Assembly (NCBI GenBank): GCA_029432795.1
Contig: JARNMJ010000001.1
Coordinates: 151,413-215,412 of the forward strand
Length of the DNA stretch: 64,000 nt
Source of the DNA: Pontiellaceae bacterium B12219
Lineage (GTDB): Bacteria; Verrucomicrobiota; Kiritimatiellia; Kiritimatiellales; Pontiellaceae
Reading direction: 5' to 3'
Shown: positions 18,562-27,603 of the stretch, piece by piece
How the letters are laid out: each line of letters opens with the position of its first letter
Numbering within the stretch: position 1 is the first letter of the stretch
Notes under the pieces: model-generated
The model's input: only the letters and a program-made list of their open reading frames with translations
Told to the model about the DNA's origin: nothing
Database searches by the model: none
Position numbers and translations under genes: made by a program

Positions 18562-18657
18562 GAAAAATCTCCGTTTCTATTGCGTATTACATAATGCGTA
18601 ACTTTTAATGCATGAAGACTCCGAATTCCGGAAGCAATACGCAATACGCAATACGCA
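18562..18657. repeat. GCGTAAT/GCGTATT repeats between cstA and folE
   Basis: Left units TTGCGTATTAC and AATGCGTAAC face three tandem heptamers AATACGC (18633-18653), forming an interrupted inverted repeat. It is of the same kind as the element between guaB and nadE. Confidence 0.6.
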
Positions 18658-20352
18658 CTAATTTCGTTTCAGTCGTGCGAGTACGATGATGCCTTCGAGA
18701 ATCATCCAGAGTTGAAGGATGGTGATGAGGATCCCGATGCCGAAGAGCAGCCAATTTCCGCCTGCAAAGAAGCTGACAAGGTTGATTTTCATCGCCCAGG
18801 TGGTCATGACAATCATAAACACCATCGGGAGTGCGGTGTAGATGATGTTTATTTTTTTGCGGGCCAGCCAGACGGTGATGACGAGCAGGGCAAGGCCGCC
18901 GAGCAACTGATTGACCGCACCGAAAAGCGGCCATAGCGAAAGTGCGCCTTTTCCATCGCCACCGCTGGAGAAGGCAAGCAGGAGGGCGGTGGCGACAGCG
19001 ATGAAGGTGGCGGGGTGTTTCTTTCCAAGGGCTGGAACATTGCAGGTTTCGGCAATCTCGGAAATGATATAGCGTTGCAGTCGGGTGGCGGTGTCGAGCG
19101 TGGTGGCGGCGAAGGACGCCACAAAAACACCCATGAGTGTCAGGATGACGCCTTTAGGCAGGCCGAGCCCGGCGATCATATTGGAAGAACCGATCACAAA
19201 TGCATCGATTTTGGCGGCGAGCCCGCCGGCGGAAGACCAGCTTGCATATTGCTGGTTGAAGGCTTCCAATCCCTGGAAAACGGTTCCGTCTTTCTCCAGC
19301 CCGAGCCCAATGCCGGCACCGCAGGCAATGCTGACGATGATGGCCAGCATGCCTTCGAGCAGCATACCGCCATAGCTGATGGGCTGGGCGCTGGTTTCCT
19401 GATCGCATTGTTTGGACGAGGTGCCGGAGGAAACCAGACAGTGGAATCCGGAAATGGCTCCGCAGGCTACGGTGATGAACAGAAGCGGAATGAGCGAGGG
19501 GGCTCCTTCGACTGCAAAGTTGGTGGCGGGGGCAACCATGGGCGGATGGGTGACAAGAATGCCTAGAAATAGAAGGACCATGGCGATACAGAGCTGGAAG
19601 GCATTGATATAGTCACGCGGTTGCAGCAATACGGTGACGGGCAGAGTTGAGGCCACGTAGGCATAAATCAGCAGGGCAATTACCCAGATCCCGACATTGG
19701 AGAGACTTCCAAGGTCTGGAAGTATGATCGGGAACCGGGCACCGATCACAATCGTGGCATACATCAGAATGGTTGCTATGATGCCGTAGGTGATGTGCGA
19801 TTTCCCTTTTTTGTACACCATGAATCCGAGCCAGATGGCAATGGGCAGCTGCAGCCAGACCGGGATGACGGATTCAGGGAAAATGGCGAAAACGGCGGCA
19901 ATCACTACGCCGAATATGGCGATGACCAGCCAGAGCGCGAAGAAGATGATGAGCATGAAGAGCGATTTTACGCGCGGGTTGATGATGGTGCCGGCAATGT
20001 CGCCGATGGTCCGGCCTTCGTGCCGAAGGGAAATCATCATGGAACCGAAGTCGTGTACGGCTCCCATGAAAACGGAGCCGATGAGGATCCAGATCAGTGC
20101 AGGAACCCAGCCCCAGATGATGGCGATGGCCGGGCCGACGATCGGGCCGGTTCCAGCGATGGAGGTGAAGTGATGACCGAAGAGGACGAGTTTGTCGGTG
20201 GCCACAAAATCGATGCCGTCCCGATGGGTTTCGCTGGGGCATTTTGCATGAGGGTCGACCTTGAAGATTCGGCGTCCGAGAAAGCGCCCATAGGTATGGT
20301 ATGCAATGATATAGAGAATGGCTGCACCGGCGGCAATGATGAGAGAATTCAT
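18658..20352 (-). CDS. cstA: CstA-family pyruvate/peptide transporter
   Basis: This 564-residue inner-membrane protein has about 14-16 hydrophobic segments and the CstA signatures YHTYGRFLGRRIF, DFVATDKLVLFGHHFTSIAGTGPIVGPAIA and FHCLVSSGTSSKQ. E. coli relatives BtsT and CstA are proton-coupled pyruvate transporters induced in carbon starvation. The three histidine kinase genes immediately upstream end 42 bp before its start and read in the same direction. That recalls the link between E. coli BtsT and the pyruvate-sensing BtsSR system, so regulation by these kinases is plausible but inferred. Two dispersed palindromes lie in the gene. Confidence 0.9.
   Translation of the reverse strand: MNSLIIAAGAAILYIIAYHTYGRFLGRRIFKVDPHAKCPSETHRDGIDFVATDKLVLFGHHFTSIAGTGPIVGPAIAIIWGWVPALIWILIGSVFMGAVHDFGSMMISLRHEGRTIGDIAGTIINPRVKSLFMLIIFFALWLVIAIFGVVIAAVFAIFPESVIPVWLQLPIAIWLGFMVYKKGKSHITYGIIATILMYATIVIGARFPIILPDLGSLSNVGIWVIALLIYAYVASTLPVTVLLQPRDYINAFQLCIAMVLLFLGILVTHPPMVAPATNFAVEGAPSLIPLLFITVACGAISGFHCLVSSGTSSKQCDQETSAQPISYGGMLLEGMLAIIVSIACGAGIGLGLEKDGTVFQGLEAFNQQYASWSSAGGLAAKIDAFVIGSSNMIAGLGLPKGVILTLMGVFVASFAATTLDTATRLQRYIISEIAETCNVPALGKKHPATFIAVATALLLAFSSGGDGKGALSLWPLFGAVNQLLGGLALLVITVWLARKKINIIYTALPMVFMIVMTTWAMKINLVSFFAGGNWLLFGIGILITILQLWMILEGIIVLARLKRN
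19264..19278. repeat. Dispersed palindrome copy (spacer TCC)
   Basis: TTCCAA-TCC-CTGGAA in cstA; encodes the FQGLE part of VFQGLEAFN. Confidence 0.85.
19707..19721. repeat. Dispersed palindrome copy (spacer GGT)
   Basis: TTCCAA-GGT-CTGGAA in cstA; encodes LPDLGS. Confidence 0.85.
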
Positions 20353-20394
20353 GGTTTTGTTGTAGCGCTCACCATCAAGCCGGGAAAAGCTTTT

Positions 20395-21408
20395 TTAGCA
20401 TGATTCTTCAGAGTTGACGGGAAGGTTGCAGGAGGTGCGCGTCAGATTCGTTGGGGTTGTTCCAATGGAAATGGTGCCTCCGATTTTTCCGGCGCGGTAT
20501 CGCATCAGGGGTAAACCCATGCCTTCTATTCTGCCGGACATGAAAGGTTTTCCGTCGTTTTCAATGTAAACGATGGTTTCCGTTGCGGTTTTCTCCAAAC
20601 CGATGGTGATTGCTGCGGGCTGAGCATGTCGGACGGCATTGGTGACCGCTTCGAATATAATTTCGTAAATTCCTGATTTTTTATCCGAGGGAATTTTATC
20701 CCATTCCGGGGTTTCCTGATATTGAATTTTTGCAGAGGAAATCGGTTGAATTTGTCGCGCCATTTCGGAAATTGCATTTTGCAGGCGGTCGACCGAAACG
20801 ATGTTTAGCGTTGCGTGTTGGTTTATGGTCTCCAGTTGATCTAGGCAGGTGTTAATGATCTTTCCGATTGTTTGGGCATCAGTGGCGCGGGGATGATTTT
20901 CAGCGCTTAATTTTTTTTCCAGCATCTCGTTGGTTCTCAGCATGCCTTGTAGTTTTTCATAGGGCAGTTCCAGCAGACTGGTGTTTAATTCTTTGTTTTC
21001 TATGTGCCGGGCATCGATGAGATGGTTGGCCAGGTTTTTAAGGTCCCGAGTTCGCTCTTCCACGGTTTCTTCGAGCGTTTCGTTGAGACGTTTATATTTG
21101 TTTTGCGAGGATTTCAGCAGAGCGGTGCAGCAGGAGAATAAGACCTGAGAGCCGATACCGAACGGATTCAGTGTTTCGGTGATGATGGCCGGATCGTCGG
21201 TATAGTACGAGAGCAGCAGATAGTGGATGGGGATGGTGGCCAGTGTGGTGTACAGCGCCCCGCGATAGAGAAAAAGCCAGCCGCCCAGCATGGTCAGCGG
21301 GATGGAAAAAAGCATGACGGTGATTTTCAGGGTGGGAAACAAGGCGAAAATGAATGCCAGATAAAGCAACCATGCGGTGAAGTAGATTATTTTTTCAGTG
21401 CATTTCAT
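20395..21408 (-). CDS. Membrane histidine kinase-like protein with intact ATP site but no phospho-acceptor His
   Basis: Residues 1-100 form about four membrane segments, and 100-130 are a predicted coiled coil. In the place where its two neighbours have LHDGIGQQ, this protein reads LLELPYEK, so the His is replaced by Leu146. The C-terminal ATPase domain is complete: N-box FEAVTNAVRHA (Asn257), G1 box ENDGK (Asp285) and G2 region GMGLPLMRYRAGKIGG. It is paralogous to the next two genes and overlaps the second by four bases (ATGA). I infer that it phosphorylates a partner kinase in trans; loss of kinase function is the alternative. Confidence 0.8.
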   Translation of the reverse strand: MKCTEKIIYFTAWLLYLAFIFALFPTLKITVMLFSIPLTMLGGWLFLYRGALYTTLATIPIHYLLLSYYTDDPAIITETLNPFGIGSQVLFSCCTALLKSSQNKYKRLNETLEETVEERTRDLKNLANHLIDARHIENKELNTSLLELPYEKLQGMLRTNEMLEKKLSAENHPRATDAQTIGKIINTCLDQLETINQHATLNIVSVDRLQNAISEMARQIQPISSAKIQYQETPEWDKIPSDKKSGIYEIIFEAVTNAVRHAQPAAITIGLEKTATETIVYIENDGKPFMSGRIEGMGLPLMRYRAGKIGGTISIGTTPTNLTRTSCNLPVNSEESC

Positions 21409-22412
21409 AGTGATGATGAGATTTCGAGTTTAGGAACAGTAAAAGTAATCATTGGGCGGTTGTCGATAGTGGCCGAAACCTTTTGTGATCCGCCCACCTG
21501 CTTTAATCGGTATTGGATGAGATCGGTTAATGCATGGGGGTGGTTTGCGGAGGCTGATCCGTTGTGAATAATTTCCACACTATAATCTCTGAGGGAGGGG
21601 CGGCGTATGCAGATTTCGAGTTGATCGGCCTTGCATAAATCGATGAAGTTGATGCAGCTCTCCTGGCAGACTCGGAAGAGTTGCAGGCTTTCGTTTTCCG
21701 GAAGAACCGAGGGGGATGAAAGGTCTTTGAATATGACCTGGGCCGGTCGGATTTTGCTCAGGCACTCGGCCAGCTCGTCCAAGGCGGCTGCGAGGCCAAC
21801 CTGTGCAATTCGAATGGGAAACAGAGTTCGGGCAATTTCGCGAATTTGATTGTGAACGGTATTGCATGAGTTCATCAAGGAAGTGCAAAATTGGCTGAGA
21901 CTGTGCTTTTCAAGTTCCAATTGGTGAGCAAGGGAGGAGGTGAGGAGCTGTATTCCGGTTAATTGCTGTCCTATTCCGTCGTGTAATTCCTGCCCCTGAA
22001 TCATCCGGCGTGTTTCTGCATCATCGATCAGCTGGTCTGTTAGGACCTGTAATTCGGTCTCCCGCTCGCGAATTCGTTTGTCGAGTTCCCGGTTTAATGC
22101 ACGTATGCCATGGTAGTTTTTTCGCAATTCCCCGAATAGGAATATGATTGTGAAAAAGAGAAGCGGGCCTGTTGCCCTGTCCATATAATAGATATATTCA
22201 TCGCCATGAATCTGACTCAGCAAAAACGTGATGAAAGAGAAAAACAGCGCCAGTAAAAGTCCTGTTGTTGTGCCGAATAACCAAACGCCTAAGGCCAAAA
22301 GTGGAAGGGATGGAATGGCAACATTTGAATTCAGCTCTGGAAAGAAATAGAAGCAGCACGTCACATAAATAACGCAGAGCAACGGATATAAAATGATTTC
22401 CAGCTTCTTCAT
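21405..22412 (-). CDS. NarX-type histidine kinase with intact His box and degenerate ATP site
   Basis: About four membrane segments (residues 5-95) and a coiled coil precede a HisKA_3-type dimerisation box, QELHDGIGQQLTGIQLL, with His144 as predicted phospho-acceptor. The ATPase domain is decayed: the N-box is ESCINFIDLCKA, the G1 Asp has become Asn (IHNGS), and the glycines of the G2 region are absent (ALTDLIQYRLKQVGG). The 335-residue length and layout match its neighbours. Coupling to the flanking genes by a four-base overlap and a 3-bp gap indicates one transcript. No response regulator is encoded in the window. Confidence 0.82.
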   Translation of the reverse strand: MKKLEIILYPLLCVIYVTCCFYFFPELNSNVAIPSLPLLALGVWLFGTTTGLLLALFFSFITFLLSQIHGDEYIYYMDRATGPLLFFTIIFLFGELRKNYHGIRALNRELDKRIRERETELQVLTDQLIDDAETRRMIQGQELHDGIGQQLTGIQLLTSSLAHQLELEKHSLSQFCTSLMNSCNTVHNQIREIARTLFPIRIAQVGLAAALDELAECLSKIRPAQVIFKDLSSPSVLPENESLQLFRVCQESCINFIDLCKADQLEICIRRPSLRDYSVEIIHNGSASANHPHALTDLIQYRLKQVGGSQKVSATIDNRPMITFTVPKLEISSSL

Positions 22413-22415
22413 ATT

Positions 22416-23423
22416 TTATTCTGGATCGGTAGGCTGAACCGGAATGATAAACTGTACAGTGCGTGTACTTGTCGTTTCTGGCAGAATTCTCAATTTTCCC
22501 CGTAGCATGCGTAGTCGATGCTGAATTAAATTAAAGGAAGCATTTCTTAGCGTAGCATCGGGAAAGTTGCCGTTATGTGTTACGGAAATTGTGATTCTGG
22601 CTTCATCGCCACAAACTGCTAAGCAAACTTGGTCAGCTTTAAGACTGTCAATCGAATAGAGGGCTGATTCCTGACAAATACGGTAAGTTTGCAACATGAG
22701 CGGTACCGGAACCTGCGGAAGTTTTTTCGTTTCAGAAGTTACAGATTTGACTGGTTTTACATCCTGCAGGCAGGAAGACAGCTCATTGATTGCTGAAACT
22801 AGACCAACCTGTTCCATGCGAACAGGGAACAATAAACGTGATATTTTGCGGAGATGATTGTGCAGCTTGATGGTTTGGTTTTGCAGATGATGCGCGTTGG
22901 ATGCAATCGGATTCTTTTCCTGTAGAAGTTGATCGGCAAGAGATGCTGAAATCAGCTGAATTCCCGTCAACTGCTGCCCGATTCCATCATGCAAGAGCTG
23001 AGCTTGTTTAATTTTGATAGTTTCATAGTTTTCCAATAATTTTTCAGTTAATTCCGAAAGCTCCCGATTACGTTCCAAAACCAATTGGTCGAGCCGAAGG
23101 TTAGTTTTTTTTATATTGAGATATTGATCTCTAAGCGATCCCGTTAAGAACGCAACAGCGATTAAAAGAAGGTATCCAGTGAATTTATATTCATAGAAAA
23201 CCAATACATCCGGATATATAAAACTGGTTAGCAAGCTCAAGTGGGTTATTGAGATGAGGATCAGCAGCAGTCCAACCGTGCGGCCAAAAAGCCATGAGCC
23301 CAGACTAAGAAGAAAGAAAACGGGAATGGCACAGGAAATTCTAAGTTGAGGGAATGCCACAACAGTGAAAATGACGTAAATAATCCAGAGTAAGCTATAC
23401 AGATAGATGGTTATGGGCTTCAT
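22416..23423 (-). CDS. NarX-type histidine kinase, first of three, with intact His box and degenerate ATP site
   Basis: The architecture equals the next gene: four membrane segments, coiled coil, then AQLLHDGIGQQLTGIQLI with His145. The catalytic domain has lost the N-box Asn (ESALYSIDSLKA, Tyr in its place), the G1 Asp (THNGN) and the G2 glycines (ASFNLIQHRLRMLRG). It should not bind ATP normally. As first gene of the three-kinase and cstA run its promoter should lie in 23424-23548, shared divergently with gcvT. The sensed signal would be at or in the membrane because there is no sizeable periplasmic domain. Confidence 0.82.
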   Translation of the reverse strand: MKPITIYLYSLLWIIYVIFTVVAFPQLRISCAIPVFFLLSLGSWLFGRTVGLLLILISITHLSLLTSFIYPDVLVFYEYKFTGYLLLIAVAFLTGSLRDQYLNIKKTNLRLDQLVLERNRELSELTEKLLENYETIKIKQAQLLHDGIGQQLTGIQLISASLADQLLQEKNPIASNAHHLQNQTIKLHNHLRKISRLLFPVRMEQVGLVSAINELSSCLQDVKPVKSVTSETKKLPQVPVPLMLQTYRICQESALYSIDSLKADQVCLAVCGDEARITISVTHNGNFPDATLRNASFNLIQHRLRMLRGKLRILPETTSTRTVQFIIPVQPTDPE

Positions 23424-23509
23424 GAGAATCGTGACTTCTTTCTTGATAAATCTATGGCATAGCCAGTTTAAAAATACACGATTTAAAGATTAATAAGATC
23501 AAATTCAAA

Positions 23510-23538
23510 TTGCGGCGCTTTCTCGGTTTTTGTAGACT
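23510..23538 (+). promoter_or_regulatory. Predicted promoter of gcvT
   Basis: TTGCGG and TAGACT are separated by 17 bp. The expected start site is only about 4 bases before the gcvT ATG, implying a nearly leaderless message, in line with the lack of a ribosome binding site. No glycine riboswitch is recognisable upstream. Confidence 0.4.
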
Positions 23539-23548
23539 GCACCTCATT

Positions 23549-24628
23549 ATGAAAATAACTCCGCTGCACGCGCAGCATCAAAAAGTCGGGGCCAGGATGG
23601 GGGAGTTCGGCGGATGGGATATGCCGATTCAATATGCCGGAATCCTGGATGAACATGAGCAAACCCGGCGGCATGCCTCGGTGTTTGATATCTGTCACAT
23701 GGGCGAGTTTGAACTCTACGGAAAAACGGCGCTCCAGGATCTTGAAAATTTGCTCACCTGCAATATCCGTTCCCTGAAAATCGGGCAGGTTCGCTACGGG
23801 TTTATGCTCAATGAACAGGGTGGGGTAATCGACGATTTAACCTGCTACCGTCTCGATCATGATCGCTATATGCTCGTGGTGAATGCCGGAACCGCCGAAA
23901 AAGACGCCCGTTGGATTCAGGACCATATTTCCTCCGAAACCATCTTCGTTGATCTCTCGGAGCATACGGCCAAGCTGGATATTCAGGGGCCTGAATCGCG
24001 CGATGTGCTCGAAGCCGTTTTCGGTTGCACTCTCCCGGACCTTGGATATTTCCGCTTCCGCGAGTTTCAGGCATTGGAAGCTTCAACCATTATCAGCCGC
24101 ACCGGATACACCGGGGAACTGGGTTATGAAGTCTATCTGCCGAACGACGCCGCTGTACGGCTTTGGGATAAAATTGCGGCGCATCCCTATTGCGAGCCCG
24201 GAGGACTGGGTGCGCGCGACACGCTCCGCCTGGAAATGGGCTATCCGCTTTATGGCCATGAATTGACCGACGTGCGTTCTCCGGCCGCGTATTCCCGCGG
24301 ACTGTTTATTGACCGGAACAAGGAATTTATCGGTAAAAAACAGGTTATGAACGATCTGGAAATTCCCGATGTGCTATTGGTGGGGCTTAAATTCAGTTCC
24401 AAACGAGCCGCCAGAGCGCATGATAAAATTTTTGCGGGCGATATCGAAATCGGAGAAATCACCAGTGGTTCGCTGGCACCCAGCCTCGGAGTTGCCGTTG
24501 CCATGGCCTATGTGAAAGCCGATTTTTCCAAGGTTGGGAATATGCTCGATGTGGAAATCCGCGGAAAACGATTCCCTGCCGAAATTGTCGATCTGCCGTT
24601 TTACAAAAACGGCACTGCCCGAGGATAG
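23549..24628 (+). CDS. gcvT: Glycine cleavage system T protein (aminomethyltransferase)
   Basis: GcvT releases ammonia from the aminomethyl-lipoyl H protein and passes the one-carbon unit to tetrahydrofolate. The start MKITPLHAQHQKVGARMGEFGGWDMP is canonical and fixes the ATG at 23549; the longer reading from 23510 begins inside the promoter. The folate-binding region includes RTGYTGELGYEVYLP, and GGLGARDTLRLEMGYPLYGHEL is present. The 359-residue length is normal. gcvPA and gcvPB follow on the same strand. Folate metabolism recurs nearby with folD. Confidence 0.95.
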   Translation: MKITPLHAQHQKVGARMGEFGGWDMPIQYAGILDEHEQTRRHASVFDICHMGEFELYGKTALQDLENLLTCNIRSLKIGQVRYGFMLNEQGGVIDDLTCYRLDHDRYMLVVNAGTAEKDARWIQDHISSETIFVDLSEHTAKLDIQGPESRDVLEAVFGCTLPDLGYFRFREFQALEASTIISRTGYTGELGYEVYLPNDAAVRLWDKIAAHPYCEPGGLGARDTLRLEMGYPLYGHELTDVRSPAAYSRGLFIDRNKEFIGKKQVMNDLEIPDVLLVGLKFSSKRAARAHDKIFAGDIEIGEITSGSLAPSLGVAVAMAYVKADFSKVGNMLDVEIRGKRFPAEIVDLPFYKNGTARG

Positions 24629-24675
24629 TTCAGGCCACGGAGCTCCGTGGTAATAAAAAAATAAAGGTTGGAATA

Positions 24676-26025
24676 ATGAAAAAAACGCCCTTTTGCGCAA
24701 CCAGTCAAAAAGATCAGGAGGTGATGTTCCAAACCTTGGGCATTTCCGACTTCGACGATCTCTTTGCCGCGATTCCCGATCATCTGCGTTCGGCAGAACT
24801 CAATATGCCCGACGGTCTCTCGGAAATGGAGATGATGCAGCATATTCGAAAACTGGCCCGGAAAAATTCAACGAACCTGGTAAATTTCTGCGGGGCGGGT
24901 TTTTACGATCATTATATTCCTGCGGCCGTGAATGCGCTGGCCAGCCGTGGCGAATTTTATACCGCCTACACGCCGTATCAGCCCGAAGCCTCGCAAGGTA
25001 CGCTGCAGGCGGCCTTTGAATACCAGACCGCCATCTGCCGGCTCACAGGAATGGAAGTGGCCAACGCCTCGCTGTTCGATGGCGGTACGGCATTGATCGA
25101 AGGTATCATGATGGCGTTGCGCCACACCCGGCGCAACAAGGTATTGGTTGATGAAGGCGTGAGTCCGATCTACCGAAAAATGCTGCGGTGCTACACCCAG
25201 AACCTTTCCGTCGACTATCAGGAAATTCCAATGTCCGGAAAAGGTATTGCGGATCGGGCGGCGATTACTGCGCAGCTGGACGCCGCCGTCGGAGCCGTTG
25301 TGTTGCAGAATCCCAACTTTTTCGGGTGTCTTGATAATCTGACCGATCTCATTGAGCAGATTCATTCCGTTAAAGCGCTGGCCGTGATGTCGGCCTATCC
25401 GATTGCGCTGTCGCAGGTGGAAACGCCCGGAGCCATGGGAGCGGATATTGTGACCGGCGAAGGGCAGAGCCTCGGGCTCCCGCTGAATTTCGGCGGCCCG
25501 TATCTCGGTTTTATGGCTACCCGGAAAAGTCTGGTGCGTAAAATGCCCGGCCGAATTGTCGGTGAAACAGAAGATGCGCAGGGGCGTCGCGGTTATGTGC
25601 TGACCCTGCAGGCCCGCGAGCAGCATATCCGCCGGGAAAAGGCGACCTCGAACATCTGTTCCAACGTGCAGCTTTGTGCGCTGCGCGCCATCATTTATCT
25701 TTCGCTGATCGGCCGTGAAGGTTTTCTGGAAGTCGGCCGCGAGTGCATGGACCGGGCGAGCTATGCCTGGCATAAACTTACAAAAATTGAAGGGGTGGAA
25801 CCCGCCTTCAATCGCCGCTTTTTTAACGAGTTCGCCATTCGGCTTCCGAAAGATGCCACAGAGGTGGTCAGCTCGCTGGTCGATCAGGGATTTGCAGCCG
25901 GTTTCCCGGTCGGCCGCTATTATAAAGGTATGGAAAATGTCCTCCTGCTGGCCTTCACGGAAAAGCGTACCAAAGAGGAAATAGACATTCTGGTTGCCAA
26001 ACTCGAAAGCGCCCTGAAGGCTTAA
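24676..26025 (+). CDS. gcvPA: Glycine dehydrogenase (decarboxylating) subunit 1
   Basis: This is the N-terminal half-type subunit of a split P protein, which decarboxylates glycine and loads the methylamine on the H protein. Typical features are FCGAGFYDHYIPAAVNAL, FYTAYTPYQPEASQGTLQAAFEYQT, SLFDGGTA and REQHIRREKATSNICSN. The length of 449 is normal. It lies 47 bp after gcvT and 12 bp before gcvPB, so it is one operon. The usual gcvH between gcvT and gcvPA is missing here. Confidence 0.95.
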   Translation: MKKTPFCATSQKDQEVMFQTLGISDFDDLFAAIPDHLRSAELNMPDGLSEMEMMQHIRKLARKNSTNLVNFCGAGFYDHYIPAAVNALASRGEFYTAYTPYQPEASQGTLQAAFEYQTAICRLTGMEVANASLFDGGTALIEGIMMALRHTRRNKVLVDEGVSPIYRKMLRCYTQNLSVDYQEIPMSGKGIADRAAITAQLDAAVGAVVLQNPNFFGCLDNLTDLIEQIHSVKALAVMSAYPIALSQVETPGAMGADIVTGEGQSLGLPLNFGGPYLGFMATRKSLVRKMPGRIVGETEDAQGRRGYVLTLQAREQHIRREKATSNICSNVQLCALRAIIYLSLIGREGFLEVGRECMDRASYAWHKLTKIEGVEPAFNRRFFNEFAIRLPKDATEVVSSLVDQGFAAGFPVGRYYKGMENVLLLAFTEKRTKEEIDILVAKLESALKA

Positions 26026-26037
26026 GGAGATTTTGAT

Positions 26038-27486
26038 ATGAAACTGATTTATGAAAAATCGTCGCCGGGTCGGCCCGGGATTCGGATGTCTTCACTCAAA
26101 ATTTCGGAAACGGAGGAAATTCCTACTAAATATCTGCGGAGCAAGCCGGCGGAATTACCGGAGGTTTCGGAAGCGGAAGTCGTGCGCCATTTCACGGCAC
26201 TTTCGCGGATGAATTTTTCGGTGGACACACACTTTTATCCGCTGGGTTCCTGTACCATGAAATACAATCCGAAGGCCTGTGAAGCGGCGGCAAATCTTCC
26301 GGAATTGACGGATGTGCATCCGCTCTGGCCGCAGTTGCGCGGCGGGGGAATGCTGACGCAGGGCTCGCTGGCCATTCTGTACAATACGGAACGTCTGCTT
26401 TCTGAGGCAACGGGTTTGGCGGAGTTCACGTTGCAGCCGATGGCGGGAGCGCATGGCGAACTGACGGGCGTTATGATCATGGCAGCCTATCACAAGGATC
26501 AGGGAAATCCGGAGAAGGATCATATCATTATTCCCGATTCGGCTCATGGAACCAATCCGGCGAGTGCGCGGGTGGCGGGGTATAACGTGGTTACGGTTCC
26601 ATCCGATGAAAACGGAGTGATGGATTTTGATCTGTTTATGGAAACGCTGAATGAAAAAACGGCGGGTGTAATGCTGACGAGTCCGAATACGCTGGGTGTT
26701 TTCAATCCGCGGATTAAGGAGATCTGCGATGCCGTTCATGCGGTGGATGGATTGATGTATTATGATGGTGCCAATTTTAATGCGATTATGGGGCGGTATC
26801 GTCCGGGCGATATGGGCTTTGATATCTGCCATTTGAATCTGCACAAATCCTTTGCGACGCCGCACGGCGGTGGCGGACCGGGGTCGGGCCCGGTGGGCGT
26901 TGTTGAAAAACTGCGGCCTTATCTGCCGATTTCCCGTGTGGAAAAAACAAAGGACGGGACTTTTGCGCTGAACTATGATGAGCCAAAAAGTATTGGGTAT
27001 ATTGCCCCGTTTTACGGGAACTTCGGTATGATTTCCCGAGCTTATGCCTACATTCTTTCATTGGGTAAAGACGGGATGCTGGGCACGAGCAACCGCGCGG
27101 TTTTGAATGCCAACTATCTGCAGGAAAAACTGCGACCGTTATTTAATACGGAATACAACGGTCGGTGCATGCATGAATTTGTCTATTCCGGCGATGTTTT
27201 GAAGCAATACGGAGTGCATACGCTGGATCTGGCGAAGGGCATGATCGATCGGGGGATTCATCCGCCGACGGTTTATTTCCCGCTCAATGTGTCTGAGGCG
27301 ATTATGGTGGAACCGACGGAGTCGGAGGATCTGGATACGCTGGACCACTTTGTGGATGTGATGGAAGAGCTCTTCGAAATCGCAAAAACTGATCCGGATC
27401 AATTGCATGCCGCGCCGGTTACAACGCCGGTCGGTCGTTTGGATGAAGTGAAGGCGGCCAGGGATATGCGCCTCAGCTATACCTGA
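26038..27486 (+). CDS. gcvPB: Glycine dehydrogenase (decarboxylating) subunit 2
   Basis: This is the PLP-binding partner of GcvPA. The cofactor lysine is in HLNLHKSFATPHGGGGPG. Other landmarks are YPLGSCTMKYNPK near the N-terminus, PDSAHGTNPASA, TLGVFNPRIKEI and YYDGANFNAIMG. The 482-residue length is normal. A ribosome binding site (AAGGAGATTTTGAT) sits directly before the ATG. No obvious terminator follows within 117 bp; the next gene seems to have its own promoter. Confidence 0.95.
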   Translation: MKLIYEKSSPGRPGIRMSSLKISETEEIPTKYLRSKPAELPEVSEAEVVRHFTALSRMNFSVDTHFYPLGSCTMKYNPKACEAAANLPELTDVHPLWPQLRGGGMLTQGSLAILYNTERLLSEATGLAEFTLQPMAGAHGELTGVMIMAAYHKDQGNPEKDHIIIPDSAHGTNPASARVAGYNVVTVPSDENGVMDFDLFMETLNEKTAGVMLTSPNTLGVFNPRIKEICDAVHAVDGLMYYDGANFNAIMGRYRPGDMGFDICHLNLHKSFATPHGGGGPGSGPVGVVEKLRPYLPISRVEKTKDGTFALNYDEPKSIGYIAPFYGNFGMISRAYAYILSLGKDGMLGTSNRAVLNANYLQEKLRPLFNTEYNGRCMHEFVYSGDVLKQYGVHTLDLAKGMIDRGIHPPTVYFPLNVSEAIMVEPTESEDLDTLDHFVDVMEELFEIAKTDPDQLHAAPVTTPVGRLDEVKAARDMRLSYT

Positions 27487-27507
27487 GGTGGGTGAAATAA
27501 GTTGTTC

Positions 27508-27535
27508 GTGACATTTTAATATTTTCCGATAGGAT
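27508..27535 (+). promoter_or_regulatory. Predicted promoter of the Cys-rich peptide gene
   Basis: GTGACA and TAGGAT are separated by 16 bp. The start site would give a leader of about 60 bases with the ribosome site TAGGAG before the ATG. Confidence 0.4.
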
Positions 27536-27603
27536 GCTGGAATAAATCAGACCAGATTAGTCATCTATTTTAAACTGGTTGATCAAATAATAGGAGCTAC
27601 ACC

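Noticed and set aside
23424..23548. Glycine riboswitch before gcvT
   Set aside because: The gap is only 125 bp, AT-rich, shared with a divergent operon, and shows none of the conserved aptamer segments.
24727..24741. TTCCAAACCTTGGGC in gcvPA
   Set aside because: Two mismatches to the palindrome in a conserved coding segment; could be chance.
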